Shown: positions 1 through 7,635, counted from the first letter of the stretch. The stretch: 19,060 bases of DNA from Pseudobdellovibrio sp. (GCA_025449725.1 JANWIU010000133.1:1-19060); one strand, 5' to 3'. Numbers and translations are program-made. Notes: generated from the letters alone by a model not told the origin.

Positions 1-1
1 C

Positions 2-523
2 AAACTTAAAGAAGTGGCTATTGCGGGAAGATCCAATGCGGGAAAATCCTCACTTTTAAATGTTTGGGCAAAAGAAAAAATCGCGAAAGTCAGTCAGTCT
101 CCCGGAAAAACCCGCTTATTGAATTTTTTCAATATGAACGACAGTTATATTCTGGTGGACATGCCCGGTTACGGCTACGCTTCACGGGGCGCTGAAGAAC
201 TTAAAACCTGGCGCAAAATGATTGAAAATTATCTAAGTCAGCGTCCGCAGCTGGCCGGCATGTTGATTTTGATGGATATGGCCCGCGACTGGCAAGAAGA
301 CGAAGAATTGCTGACTCAATTTGTGATGAGGCATGATATTCCTGTAGGCGTTGGCTTAACAAAATCCGATAAGTTTTCGAAACGAGATATTGCAAGTGCA
401 GTTGCCAGAATAAAAAAACAATCGCGGCTGGAAGAAGTGTTTCCGGTTTCTTCGCAAACCAGAGAAGGGTGCGAAGAACTTGAAAATTTCATTTATAAGA
501 GTTGGATCAAAGAATGGAAATAA
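2..523 (+). CDS. engB: Ribosome biogenesis GTP-binding protein EngB/YsxC, 5' end missing
   Basis: This is a small TRAFAC-class GTPase needed for assembly of the large ribosomal subunit. The G1/P-loop reads GRSNAGKSS just inside the window edge, G3 is DMPGYGYA, G4 is TKSD and G5 lies at SSQT near the C-terminus, which is the full EngB motif set. The reading frame is open to the window edge, and the codons before the GTG at 14 encode KLKE, which aligns with the conserved stretch leading into the P-loop. That GTG is therefore an internal valine codon and not the start. About 25-30 N-terminal residues should lie outside the window. The gene overlaps the kdsB start by ten bases, so it is probably co-transcribed with the Kdo/CTP genes that follow. 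The identification is confident; only the start is unknown. Confidence 0.95.
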   Translation, partial: KLKEVAIAGRSNAGKSSLLNVWAKEKIAKVSQSPGKTRLLNFFNMNDSYILVDMPGYGYASRGAEELKTWRKMIENYLSQRPQLAGMLILMDMARDWQEDEELLTQFVMRHDIPVGVGLTKSDKFSKRDIASAVARIKKQSRLEEVFPVSSQTREGCEELENFIYKSWIKEWK

Positions 524-1239
524 TCGGCGTTATCCCTGCAAGATACGGATCGACGCGATTTCCGGGAAAGCCTTTGGTACATCTTAAAGGAAAGCCGTTG
601 TTACAATGGGTTGTTGAAGGCGCAAGAAAAAGTAAACTGTTAACAAAAGTGATCGTGGCGACCGACGACGAACGCATTCAGAAACTTTGTCATGAGATTA
701 AAATTGATGTGGTGATGACTAGCCCGGATTGTCCAACCGGAACAGACCGATTATTTGAAGCCACAAAGGCTCTGAAATTCGACGTGGCTATCAATATTCA
801 AGGTGATGAACCCTTGATTGACGAGACGTACATTGATCCTTTGGCTAAAGCTTTTATCGAAAATTCGAACTTAGATATGGCTACCTTGGCGCACGGGCTA
901 GAACCCCAAGATATTGATAACCCAAACGCAGTAAAAGTCATTAAAAATCAAAATTCTGAGGCGATTTATTTCAGTCGTTTTGCGATTCCGTATTCAAGAA
1001 AAAACTTCGAAGCGGGCTCTACGGCTGCTCTCAAACATATTGGTTTATACGGCTACACAAAAGCATTTTTGCAAAAATTTTGCTCAACAAAGCCAACAGA
1101 ATTAGAGCTAAGTGAGAGTCTCGAGCAGCTTCGCGCCCTTCACTTGGGAGCGAAAATTAAAGTGATCCAAGTTGAAAAACCGACATATGGTGTTGATACA
1201 GAGGCCGATCTAAGAAAACTTGAAGCTCTCCTTAAGTAG
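514..1239 (+). CDS. kdsB: 3-deoxy-manno-octulosonate cytidylyltransferase (CMP-Kdo synthetase)
   Basis: KdsB is a cytosolic enzyme that activates Kdo with CTP to CMP-Kdo, the donor used for the inner core of lipopolysaccharide. The 241-residue product is close to the usual length of about 250. It opens with the nucleotide-binding signature IPARYGSTRFPGKPL and contains ATDDERI, NIQGDEPLI and GLYGYTK in the expected order, ending with the VDTEADL block. I chose the ATG at 514 because it puts the family motif five residues from the N-terminus; a TTG at 502 would add four residues. No strong ribosome binding site precedes it, and the start lies inside the end of engB, so translation is probably coupled. 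PyrG, which makes its co-substrate CTP, is encoded 17 bases downstream. Confidence 0.96.
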   Translation: MEIIGVIPARYGSTRFPGKPLVHLKGKPLLQWVVEGARKSKLLTKVIVATDDERIQKLCHEIKIDVVMTSPDCPTGTDRLFEATKALKFDVAINIQGDEPLIDETYIDPLAKAFIENSNLDMATLAHGLEPQDIDNPNAVKVIKNQNSEAIYFSRFAIPYSRKNFEAGSTAALKHIGLYGYTKAFLQKFCSTKPTELELSESLEQLRALHLGAKIKVIQVEKPTYGVDTEADLRKLEALLK

Positions 1240-1256
1240 CTGGTAATCTAACTAGC

Positions 1257-2906
1257 ATGTCAAAAGCTAAATCAAGTTCGGGCCGCACGGCCCGCAAAAG
1301 TCGTTTGAAGCAGAAGTTTATTTTTGTAACCGGCGGTGTTGTTTCATCGATCGGTAAAGGCTTAACAGCCGCGAGCCTCGGGTCGCTTTTAGAAGCGCGC
1401 GGTTTTAAAGTGACGCTCATGAAATTCGATCCGTACTTAAACGTTGATCCCGGAACAATGTCTCCGCTTCAGCATGGTGAAGTATATGTAACGGATGATG
1501 GGGCAGAGACCGATTTGGATTTGGGCCACTACGAACGCTTTACTCATTGTAATTTGCGAAGAGCGAATTCAGTCAGTGCCGGTCAGATATACGACACAGT
1601 CATTGCCCGCGAACGTAAGGGTGATTACCTGGGCGGTACGGTGCAGGTCATTCCACACATTACAGATGAAATTAAATCCCGGGTATTTGAAGCCTCTCAG
1701 GACAGCGAGATTTCGATCGTAGAAATCGGCGGTACTGTTGGTGACATCGAAGCGCAGCCATTCTTCGAAGCAATCAGACAATTGCGTTTGGATTTAGGTT
1801 TCGAAAACACCTGCCTGGTGCATGTGACTTATGTTCCCTACATCGCCGTTGCGGGCGAATTAAAAAGTAAGCCGACGCAACACTCGGTAAAAGAATTGCG
1901 TGAAATCGGTTTGCAGCCGGACTTTCTGGTTTGCCGAAGTGAAAAGTTCATTGATGACAATCTGAAATCTAAAATTGCGTTGTTTTGCTCCATTAAAAAA
2001 GAACATGTGATTTCAGCAAAAGATTCATCGTCAATTTACGATGTGCCATTAGCTTTGAATAATGAAAGATTAGATGAACTGGTTGTCGAAGTATTAAAAC
2101 TGAAAAAAACCAAATCTGATATTTCAGGCTGGCAAAAGGTTGCAAAGATTCAGCGTAACCCAACTTCAAATGTGAAGATTGCGGTTGTCGGAAAGTATGT
2201 AGACTTAAAAGAGTCTTACAAATCTTTACACGAAGCTTTGGTTCACGGCAGTTTTGCTAACAAAGTGAAGCTTGAAATTATTTATGTCGATTCAGAAAAA
2301 CTGGATGCTAAAAACGCCAAGTCCTTGTTGGGTGAGGCGCAGGGTATTCTGGTGCCGGGCGGGTTCGGAACTCGTGGAGTTGACGGGAAGATAGCAGCCA
2401 TTCAATTTGCCCGTGAAAAGAAAGTACCCTTCTTCGGGATTTGCTTTGGCATGCAGTTAGCGGCGATAGAATTTGCCCGTAATGTCTGCGGCATTGCAGA
2501 TGCGACATCACGCGAGTTTGTCGGTGACGTTAAACGTGGTGGTAACATTGTTATTGATTCCATGGTTGAACAACGTGGAATGGTGGCAAAAGGCGGCACT
2601 ATGCGCTTAGGTGCATTTTACTGCAAATTGTCTCCGAAAAGTTTGGCTCATAAAGTTTATAAAAATAATATTATTTCTGAAAGACACCGTCATCGCTTTG
2701 AATTCAATAATAAGTACAAAGATCTATTTGAAAAGAACGGGTTAAAAGCCGTTGGTGTTAACGAAGAAAGAAATTTAGTAGAGATTCTGGAAAACACAAA
2801 TCATCCGTGGTTTATCGGGGTTCAGTTCCATCCGGAATTTAAATCTAAACCTTTAAACCCGCATCCTTTGTTTGCTGAGTTCGTTAAAGCGGCCAGTAAA
2901 AATTAG
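1257..2906 (+). CDS. pyrG: CTP synthase (glutamine-hydrolysing)
   Basis: PyrG converts UTP to CTP using ATP and glutamine. The 549-residue protein has the N-terminal synthetase domain (FVTGGVVSSIGKG, KFDPYLNVDPGTMSP, HGEVYVTDDGAETDLDLGHY) and a C-terminal class I glutamine amidotransferase domain. The latter has the oxyanion loop PGGFGTRG, the nucleophile elbow GICFGMQ with its catalytic Cys, and the HPEF motif of the His-Glu pair. About 18 residues precede the usual beginning (normally only two or three residues before FVTGG); this extension is Ser/Arg/Lys-rich. The ATG at 1257 has no clear ribosome binding site, and a TTG at 1305 would give a conventional-length N-terminus, so the start is less certain than the identity. 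CTP made here feeds KdsB as well as nucleic acid and lipid synthesis. Confidence 0.97.
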   Translation: MSKAKSSSGRTARKSRLKQKFIFVTGGVVSSIGKGLTAASLGSLLEARGFKVTLMKFDPYLNVDPGTMSPLQHGEVYVTDDGAETDLDLGHYERFTHCNLRRANSVSAGQIYDTVIARERKGDYLGGTVQVIPHITDEIKSRVFEASQDSEISIVEIGGTVGDIEAQPFFEAIRQLRLDLGFENTCLVHVTYVPYIAVAGELKSKPTQHSVKELREIGLQPDFLVCRSEKFIDDNLKSKIALFCSIKKEHVISAKDSSSIYDVPLALNNERLDELVVEVLKLKKTKSDISGWQKVAKIQRNPTSNVKIAVVGKYVDLKESYKSLHEALVHGSFANKVKLEIIYVDSEKLDAKNAKSLLGEAQGILVPGGFGTRGVDGKIAAIQFAREKKVPFFGICFGMQLAAIEFARNVCGIADATSREFVGDVKRGGNIVIDSMVEQRGMVAKGGTMRLGAFYCKLSPKSLAHKVYKNNIISERHRHRFEFNNKYKDLFEKNGLKAVGVNEERNLVEILENTNHPWFIGVQFHPEFKSKPLNPHPLFAEFVKAASKN

Positions 2907-2921
2907 GTGATAAGAGGTCCC

Positions 2922-3920
2922 ATGTCGAAAGTTTTAGAAATAGCTGCAGAAACTCTACGAATCGAAGCAGAAAGCATATCGAAGCTGATTCCGCGTCTGG
3001 ACAGCAAGTTTGAACAGGCTGTTGAGAAAATTCTGCAGTGTGAAGGAAAAGTCATTCTGACTGGAATCGGGAAGTCCGGGCAAATCGGGCGTAAGATGTC
3101 ATCTACTCTTTCAAGTACGGGCACCCCTTCTGTCTTTTTACACCCGGCAGAAAGCAGCCACGGTGACTTGGGAGTCATTTCTAAAAAAGATTTAGTTGTT
3201 GCAGTTTCTTACGGCGGAGAAGCGGCGGAGCTGCACGCGATTTTAAATCATATCTCTCGTAACGGAATATTTTTGATTTCATTAACCGGAAAGCCGAACA
3301 GTACCCTTGCGACAGCCTCGAATATTATTTTAGATGTATCTGTTGAGCGAGAAGCCTGTCCGTTGAACCTGGCCCCTACGTCTTCAAGTACGGCGAGTCT
3401 TGCTATGGGTGACGCTCTTGCAATGGCGGTACTTGATGCACGAGGATTTAAAACTGACGACTTTGCAAAATTACATCCATCGGGCTCACTGGGGGCGCGA
3501 CTTTTGAAAGTGCGTGACCTTATGCATGCCGGTACGGCTTTACCATTTGTAAAACGCAGTTCTTCAATGAAAGAAATCCTAACTTCGATGACTCATCAAA
3601 GCGTTAAGGGTGCCGCCGGCGTTTTGGACGACCAAAATCAGTTAATCGGCGTCATCACTGACGGAGACATCCGCCGCTTTTTAGAAAAAAATCAGGATCC
3701 TTTTTCAAAAACCGCCGGAGATCTCATGTCTTTGTCTCCTAAGACGATCGATGCCGGTGAAATGGCAGAACGGGCCTTGTTTCTTATGGAACAGTTCCGC
3801 ACGCAAATGCTGATTGTTTTAGATAAAAAATCTGAAACCCCTTTAAAGCCGGTTGGAATGATTATCTATCAAGATCTGCTAAGCGCAAAAGTTGATAAAT
3901 CATCATCCGTCCGCCGCTAA
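2922..3920 (+). CDS. kdsD: Arabinose-5-phosphate isomerase (KdsD/KpsF/GutQ family)
   Basis: KdsD interconverts ribulose 5-phosphate and arabinose 5-phosphate, the first committed input to Kdo. The 332-residue product matches the usual length of about 330. An N-terminal SIS sugar-isomerase domain (roughly residues 40-190) holds TGIGKSGQIGRK, FLHPAESSHGDLG, SYGGEA, ACPLNLAPTSS and the catalytic-His motif LHPSGSLG. Two CBS repeats follow (about 200-260 and 270-325). The ATG at 2922 is preferred over a GTG at 2907 because AGAGG stands four to five bases before it and the protein then begins MSKVLEIAAETL, as is typical. It follows pyrG by 15 bases, completing a kdsB-pyrG-kdsD set. kdsA, often clustered with these, is not in the window. 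GutQ and KpsF are paralogues with the same activity; context favours the housekeeping Kdo role. Confidence 0.95.
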   Translation: MSKVLEIAAETLRIEAESISKLIPRLDSKFEQAVEKILQCEGKVILTGIGKSGQIGRKMSSTLSSTGTPSVFLHPAESSHGDLGVISKKDLVVAVSYGGEAAELHAILNHISRNGIFLISLTGKPNSTLATASNIILDVSVEREACPLNLAPTSSSTASLAMGDALAMAVLDARGFKTDDFAKLHPSGSLGARLLKVRDLMHAGTALPFVKRSSSMKEILTSMTHQSVKGAAGVLDDQNQLIGVITDGDIRRFLEKNQDPFSKTAGDLMSLSPKTIDAGEMAERALFLMEQFRTQMLIVLDKKSETPLKPVGMIIYQDLLSAKVDKSSSVRR

Positions 3921-3982
3921 ACCGGACGCCGGATTTGCTCTGCGTTTTAATTAAAGTTCAAACTGGCTAGCAATCTGCAGTT

Positions 3983-4001
3983 GCCTCTTTAAAAAAGGGG
4001 C
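3983..4001 (+). promoter_or_regulatory. Hairpin overlapping the ribosome binding site of the gene at 4006
   Basis: An eight-pair stem (GCCTCTTT with AAAGGGGC, one G-U pair, three-base loop) ends four bases before the ATG at 4006. Its 3' arm contains the only purine-rich stretch able to act as a Shine-Dalgarno site (AAGGGG). If it folds in the mRNA it would hide the site, so translation of the exported-protein operon could be structure-controlled. Folding is inferred from base pairing only. Confidence 0.35.
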
Positions 4002-4005
4002 ACGA

Positions 4006-5244
4006 ATGAAAAAAACCATATTGTTGTTATCAATGTTAATTTGTGGAAGGCCATTGTTGGCGGTTCCGACAATTTACCCGAAGAGCAATGCTTACATAAA
4101 AAATAATACAAATTCAAATGTCGTTTCCGACAGTACAGATCCCTATAAGTATTACGTATTGCCGCCAAGTACAGTAGAGGTCAAAGTACTTTCACTCAAT
4201 TCAATCACCGCAAACGTCGGCTTTTGTAAAGAAATTGCGGACATTCAAAAGTACAATGCAGATACTTTGCAGCTTCTAAACAACCTTAAGCAGCGCGAAT
4301 ACGATTTATTGATGCAAATTACGGCGCACGAAAAAATGATCCGTGATGCAAAAGTTGTTATTGCCGAATACGTAAAGGTGAAAAACCTCATGCAGTTGGT
4401 GGAATTCGACCGGCAAATTGAGGCCATGGATTCCCGTTTGGATTCCATGTACGCGGCTTACAAAAACTGCACACGTGAATGCGCGGCTTTGGCTACTGAT
4501 ATTGAACATCTTCAAGAAAATCGAAACAGCGTTGAAGAGCAGCGCTTTCTATTTGCCATTTCCCGTAGCGCAGATTCTGACGAATACATGCGCCAAAAGC
4601 GAAATATTGAGTCGCTTGAAAATCAAAAAATGGCCTCCATTGACACCGTTAAAAAAGTTCAGACGGATTTAAAGGAACTCTATTTGGATTTTGTCAGCAT
4701 GTACGATGTGCACGTGAAGCGCGAAGGCGCCAAAATTTCAGTAGAGTATGACAGCCGCTGGAGCAATAACGTTGCACGTCTGCAATTTGATAATCCGCGC
4801 TTAAAATTCGAAAAAATCAGTACCCAGAATGCGGTTGTTCGCGCCGATGCTTACAGTAATTTACTGCCTGGTTCGTCGATCATCGGCTTTAATTTCGGGG
4901 GCGTAGGTAATATTAATGGGCCGGTATCATTGGAAGCCTATCCCGAAAGATTCTCCGGCAATGCCACTCTGAATTTACTGGGGGCGTGTCCAATACTTTA
5001 TCCGCAACTTTTCGGGATTCCTTTGAATGATGATCGCGTAAATCCGCAAAAGATGAAGTTCGGACTTACAGTGGGCTATCAGTTTCCTGCAGAATTTATT
5101 TATGACGTAACCGTTAAATACAACATGTATAAACTTTATGAACTAACTCAAAAACAAGGTAAAAAGGGCGGGTTCCTTAGCTCCAGCAGTTGGTCTACCA
5201 AAGAAGAAAATGAATATTACAACGATGCATTCAAAGTGGAATAA
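4006..5244 (+). CDS. Secreted coiled-coil protein of unknown function, frame ended by an in-frame TAA
   Basis: I do not recognise this family. The 412-residue product starts with a clear signal peptide (MKK, a hydrophobic run to about residue 18, likely cleavage near LLAVP), so it should be periplasmic or at the surface. Residues 75-240 are charged and helical, with heptad-like spacing suggesting coiled coil. Residues 243-375 look beta-rich, with alternating hydrophobic residues. Cysteines lie at 74, 155, 159 and 328; Cys74 and Cys328 have counterparts in two downstream genes. The frame stops at a TAA at 5242-5244 and then continues open in the same frame to 5604, so the original protein was probably about 532 residues. 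It is the first gene of a tightly overlapping exported-protein cluster. A candidate hairpin covers its ribosome binding site. Confidence 0.75.
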   Translation: MKKTILLLSMLICGRPLLAVPTIYPKSNAYIKNNTNSNVVSDSTDPYKYYVLPPSTVEVKVLSLNSITANVGFCKEIADIQKYNADTLQLLNNLKQREYDLLMQITAHEKMIRDAKVVIAEYVKVKNLMQLVEFDRQIEAMDSRLDSMYAAYKNCTRECAALATDIEHLQENRNSVEEQRFLFAISRSADSDEYMRQKRNIESLENQKMASIDTVKKVQTDLKELYLDFVSMYDVHVKREGAKISVEYDSRWSNNVARLQFDNPRLKFEKISTQNAVVRADAYSNLLPGSSIIGFNFGGVGNINGPVSLEAYPERFSGNATLNLLGACPILYPQLFGIPLNDDRVNPQKMKFGLTVGYQFPAEFIYDVTVKYNMYKLYELTQKQGKKGGFLSSSSWSTKEENEYYNDAFKVE

Positions 5245-5268
5245 ACATCTCAGTCTGACCGCCTGATT

Positions 5269-5604
5269 TTGACTCCTGAACAAAAGGCAAACGTTGAAAA
5301 AGATATTCGCCGGCAGATTCTTACGCGACTTGCAAGTTTTATGGTGATGACAAATCCGCCCCGTCTGGGTTCAGCACCTGATCCGGATAAACCTGGAGCC
5401 TTAGTGCTTTCCGATTCACTTTCACAAACCTGTGGAGTTCACATTCTTTGTAAAGGGGCCAGCATGGCGCTTAGATTCATTTACGATGTGTTTTCTTCAA
5501 GCTCGATAACGGATTCCTATAAGCAAACCATAAATGTAGAAAGTGTCGAAGTTTACTCAAGCAAACAAGTTTTACTGCAACCTATGATAACGACGTACTT
5601 TTAA
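5269..5604 (+). CDS. C-terminal continuation of the preceding secreted protein, cut off by the in-frame stop
   Basis: This segment lies in exactly the same frame as the gene at 4006 and is separated from it only by the TAA at 5242; the eight codons between that stop and the TTG at 5269 are also open. It has no ATG start, no visible Shine-Dalgarno site and no signal peptide, yet it carries two cysteines (CGVHILC) and beta-type hydrophobic patterning like an exported domain. Its stop (5602-5604) sits one base before the next gene's ATG, the close spacing expected if ribosomes normally run through to this point. I read it as the C-terminal domain of a 532-residue protein, now separate because of a nonsense change, a sequencing error or stop-codon readthrough. 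Independent translation from the TTG cannot be excluded but looks unlikely. Confidence 0.5.
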   Translation: MTPEQKANVEKDIRRQILTRLASFMVMTNPPRLGSAPDPDKPGALVLSDSLSQTCGVHILCKGASMALRFIYDVFSSSSITDSYKQTINVESVEVYSSKQVLLQPMITTYF

Positions 5605-5605
5605 T

Positions 5606-6457
5606 ATGAAAAAAATATTTTTAACAATTGGATTTTTTTCGCTTTCTTGTTTAGGCGAAACAATTTTGCTAACTGCACCGTTCAGCGAGGCCAGAGTCGA
5701 ACAAAATTATTTGGCTTCAGTTCAGTTAGTCATTCCTCCAATGGTGGCTGATGCCGTTTACCGTGATGCTATCGCTGAAGATTGCCGGCAATTTCAGGAT
5801 ACGATCGCAAAATACACAAAACAGCTTGGAACAGGGCAAGTGCAGGATTTAGTAAGTTCGCCATTACCTTATTCAATGAAGGGCAGTTACGAAGCTGAAG
5901 CTGTTTTTCCTGAACAACAAACCTTTAGCCTTCAAGAGAACGGCGAAATTATTATTAAGCATCAAGGCCTGTCGCTGGCTCTTGACTGGGCTGAAGCTGA
6001 TTTACTTCAAGGTGTGCTGAACCCATTAGATGGCGTTCGGATGGAAAAATCTCTTTCAGTCATTAAACTGAAGTTTTTTCGCCGCGATTTGTTTTGCAGT
6101 TTTTTGAATAAAAAATTGAAAATAAAAACTGACGCAAATCTTTTTTGGAAGGTGGCTGAAACAGATCAAATGAAATCGCAAAGAAATTTAGAACTATTGT
6201 TCAGAGAAGTAAACCCGGTGCTAAGTTTAGAAAGAGGCGATAAGCTGACAGCGGCACTGGTTGGACGGTCCATTCATTTAATTACCGGCAATCCAGAATT
6301 TCATGCGAATCTAAAGTTTAAGTCGGTGGATTACATCTGGAATCTTCTTTTCGAAAGCGAAAACAGTCTTGCAAAGTCTGCCTTGTGGAACACGACAGGT
6401 AACGGCGTATACCTACAAAGTAAACCGGCTGTAATAGAACTGTCAGGTTTACAATGA
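5606..6457 (+). CDS. Secreted protein of unknown function (second of the exported cluster)
   Basis: I cannot name a family for this 283-residue product. It begins with a signal peptide (MKKIFLTIGFFSLSCLG, likely cut before ETILL). The cysteine at 15 lacks a proper lipobox, so signal peptidase I is more likely than lipoprotein processing. After a short beta-type stretch comes a helical segment around residues 50-82 containing Cys60 (AEDCRQFQDTIAKYTKQL). A mixed beta region follows, with Cys164 in the context LFCSFL. The order strand, Cys-helix, beta domain with a second Cys resembles the products at 4006 and 6741. The ATG lies one base after the previous stop with no Shine-Dalgarno site, implying coupled translation, and the 3' end overlaps the next gene by ATGA. 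Confidence 0.8.
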   Translation: MKKIFLTIGFFSLSCLGETILLTAPFSEARVEQNYLASVQLVIPPMVADAVYRDAIAEDCRQFQDTIAKYTKQLGTGQVQDLVSSPLPYSMKGSYEAEAVFPEQQTFSLQENGEIIIKHQGLSLALDWAEADLLQGVLNPLDGVRMEKSLSVIKLKFFRRDLFCSFLNKKLKIKTDANLFWKVAETDQMKSQRNLELLFREVNPVLSLERGDKLTAALVGRSIHLITGNPEFHANLKFKSVDYIWNLLFESENSLAKSALWNTTGNGVYLQSKPAVIELSGLQ

Positions 6458-6744
6458 AAAGACTCTTTTTTACTTTCGGCTTGGTTATTGTATTAGGAGC
6501 CATCGGCATTTTGGCTGTAAACTACTATTCAGCGCAGTTGCCTTTTGAAAGCGCCGATGTTTCCTTTTCTGAAATTGAAAAATCCTATACAGAGGCGGAT
6601 CTGCTATCACTACAAGAAAGACTGCAGGTTGTTAAGACGCAGATTCAGCAGAGTGCCGCTGATTCCAAGCGGCAATCAATACTTAAAAAAGAACAAGTGG
6701 TGCTGACAAAATTAATTATTTTTAAAAAGTACGGAAAGTTATGA
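6454..6744 (+). CDS. Small membrane-anchored helical protein of unknown function
   Basis: The 96-residue product has one hydrophobic segment at about residues 4-23 after the positive MKR, with no good cleavage site, so it is probably an N-terminal signal anchor leaving the rest in the periplasm. Residues 38-92 are almost entirely helix-forming and rich in Gln, Lys and Glu, consistent with a single long helix or coiled coil. There are no cysteines, unlike its neighbours. It overlaps both flanking genes by ATGA (6454-6457 and 6741-6744), and an AGG lies seven bases before its start. The arrangement suggests a partner or tether for the secreted products of the same operon; that role is inference. 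I recognise no family. Confidence 0.75.
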   Translation: MKRLFFTFGLVIVLGAIGILAVNYYSAQLPFESADVSFSEIEKSYTEADLLSLQERLQVVKTQIQQSAADSKRQSILKKEQVVLTKLIIFKKYGKL

Positions 6745-7400
6745 TTTTAAGTTTGTTAGCTGTTTTGTTTTTTCATCCGGTTCGGGCTGATTATTTAGAT
6801 CATATTTTTCTTCTTGAGCCGGAAATCACCTGGGCCATTGACGAAGGCGGACCAGCTGATTTGAGGGCGCAATGCGCGCAGATGAAGTACAACTACCTGG
6901 AAGAAACGGCAAAGCTTTCGGAGCTTAAAAGGCAGCTTCACCGGGCGGTGCAAAGCCCACTGACGGATTCACAAATTGTAACCATTGAGCTCCTAAAACG
7001 GCAAATCCTTGAAGCGACAAGAAGGCTGATACATCTTGCAAAGGCTGAATGGAATTCTGAAAATATCAGTTTTAGGGTCCGTTGGTGGCTGCCCGAACAA
7101 CTGGATAGACAAACTGTAAAAATCAGCAGCTTTAAAATTAATGCATCCTACTTTAAGGGCCATTTAACGGAGCCACCTGGGCTGGAGTTAATTAATTTTG
7201 AACTGATGTGGTTTCCGGGCCTTACCCCATACAGGGGGTCCCTGTATTATCTCGATTTCAACGGCAGAGGTTCGTTTTTGGAAGTCTGCCAGCACCTGCA
7301 AACCCTGGAATTCGAAGTGGAAGCGAAGGTCTCCTGGCTTTTTCTTCTCGGTACAAAGCCGGTTTCTCAGGACTTGTTCTTAAGAGGGAGAGCGCCGTGA
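6741..7400 (+). CDS. Secreted protein of unknown function (third of the exported cluster)
   Basis: The 219-residue product has a short signal peptide (MILSLLAVLFFHPVRA, cut before DYLDH); it lacks the usual N-terminal lysines. A helical segment at about residues 38-103 carries Cys45 (RAQCAQMKYNYLEETAKL), followed by a Trp- and Phe-rich beta region at 108-205 with Cys183 in FLEVCQHL. This repeats the plan of the products at 4006 and 5606, although pairwise similarity is weak by eye. The start overlaps the previous stop by ATGA, with GGAAAG a few bases ahead as ribosome binding site. The gene's last bases overlap the GTG start of the lipoprotein gene. No family is recognised; a structural or adhesive envelope role is a guess. 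Confidence 0.75.
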   Translation: MILSLLAVLFFHPVRADYLDHIFLLEPEITWAIDEGGPADLRAQCAQMKYNYLEETAKLSELKRQLHRAVQSPLTDSQIVTIELLKRQILEATRRLIHLAKAEWNSENISFRVRWWLPEQLDRQTVKISSFKINASYFKGHLTEPPGLELINFELMWFPGLTPYRGSLYYLDFNGRGSFLEVCQHLQTLEFEVEAKVSWLFLLGTKPVSQDLFLRGRAP

Positions 7401-7630
7401 ATAAGCTGCTGTTTTTTAGCATTTTTATTTTAGGCTGCGGAGAGCGCGAAGTGAAAAAATTGATTATTGAGCCTGATCCTCCTGCACCGGTTGTTCAGGC
7501 GCCGGCGGATTGTCAGGTAAAATTTAATAAACAAATCGACTTAAGGGGCATTGCGGAGCAAGCCGCAAGCGCCACCGAACTTTGCAATCTTACTGAAGAC
7601 CAACTTATAGAATTATTTGTAGCTCATTAA
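7397..7630 (+). CDS. Small predicted lipoprotein, last gene of the exported cluster
   Basis: The 77-residue product starts at GTG 7397, overlapping the previous stop as GTGA. A strong Shine-Dalgarno site (GAGGGAG, about seven bases upstream) supports this start over longer in-frame alternatives that would run inside the upstream gene. The sequence MNKLLFFSIFILGC gives a lipobox I-L-G-C with the lipidated cysteine at residue 14. Because the next residue is Gly and not Asp, sorting to the outer membrane is plausible by the E. coli rule, if that rule applies here. A proline-rich linker (DPPAPVVQAPAD) follows, then a short domain with Cys39 and Cys63 that could form a disulfide. It ends five bases before the convergent permease gene. 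It probably anchors or caps the complex made by the cluster; that is inference. Confidence 0.7.
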   Translation: MNKLLFFSIFILGCGEREVKKLIIEPDPPAPVVQAPADCQVKFNKQIDLRGIAEQAASATELCNLTEDQLIELFVAH

Positions 7631-7635
7631 TTCAG

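Noticed and set aside
3908..3928. CGTCCG / CGGACG stem spanning the end of kdsD, as an intrinsic terminator
   Set aside because: The stem is only six pairs with a nine-base loop, overlaps the stop codon, and is not followed directly by a T-run.
5606..5650. Lipoprotein signal in the second exported protein (Cys15)
   Set aside because: The residue at -3 is Ser instead of Leu/Val/Ile, so the lipobox is not satisfied; ordinary signal peptidase cleavage fits better.
7208..7396. Longer start for the lipoprotein gene, giving a 140-residue protein from GTG 7208
   Set aside because: This region is inside the upstream gene in another frame, lacks a ribosome binding site, and would bury the lipobox; GTG 7397 has a strong GAGGGAG site.
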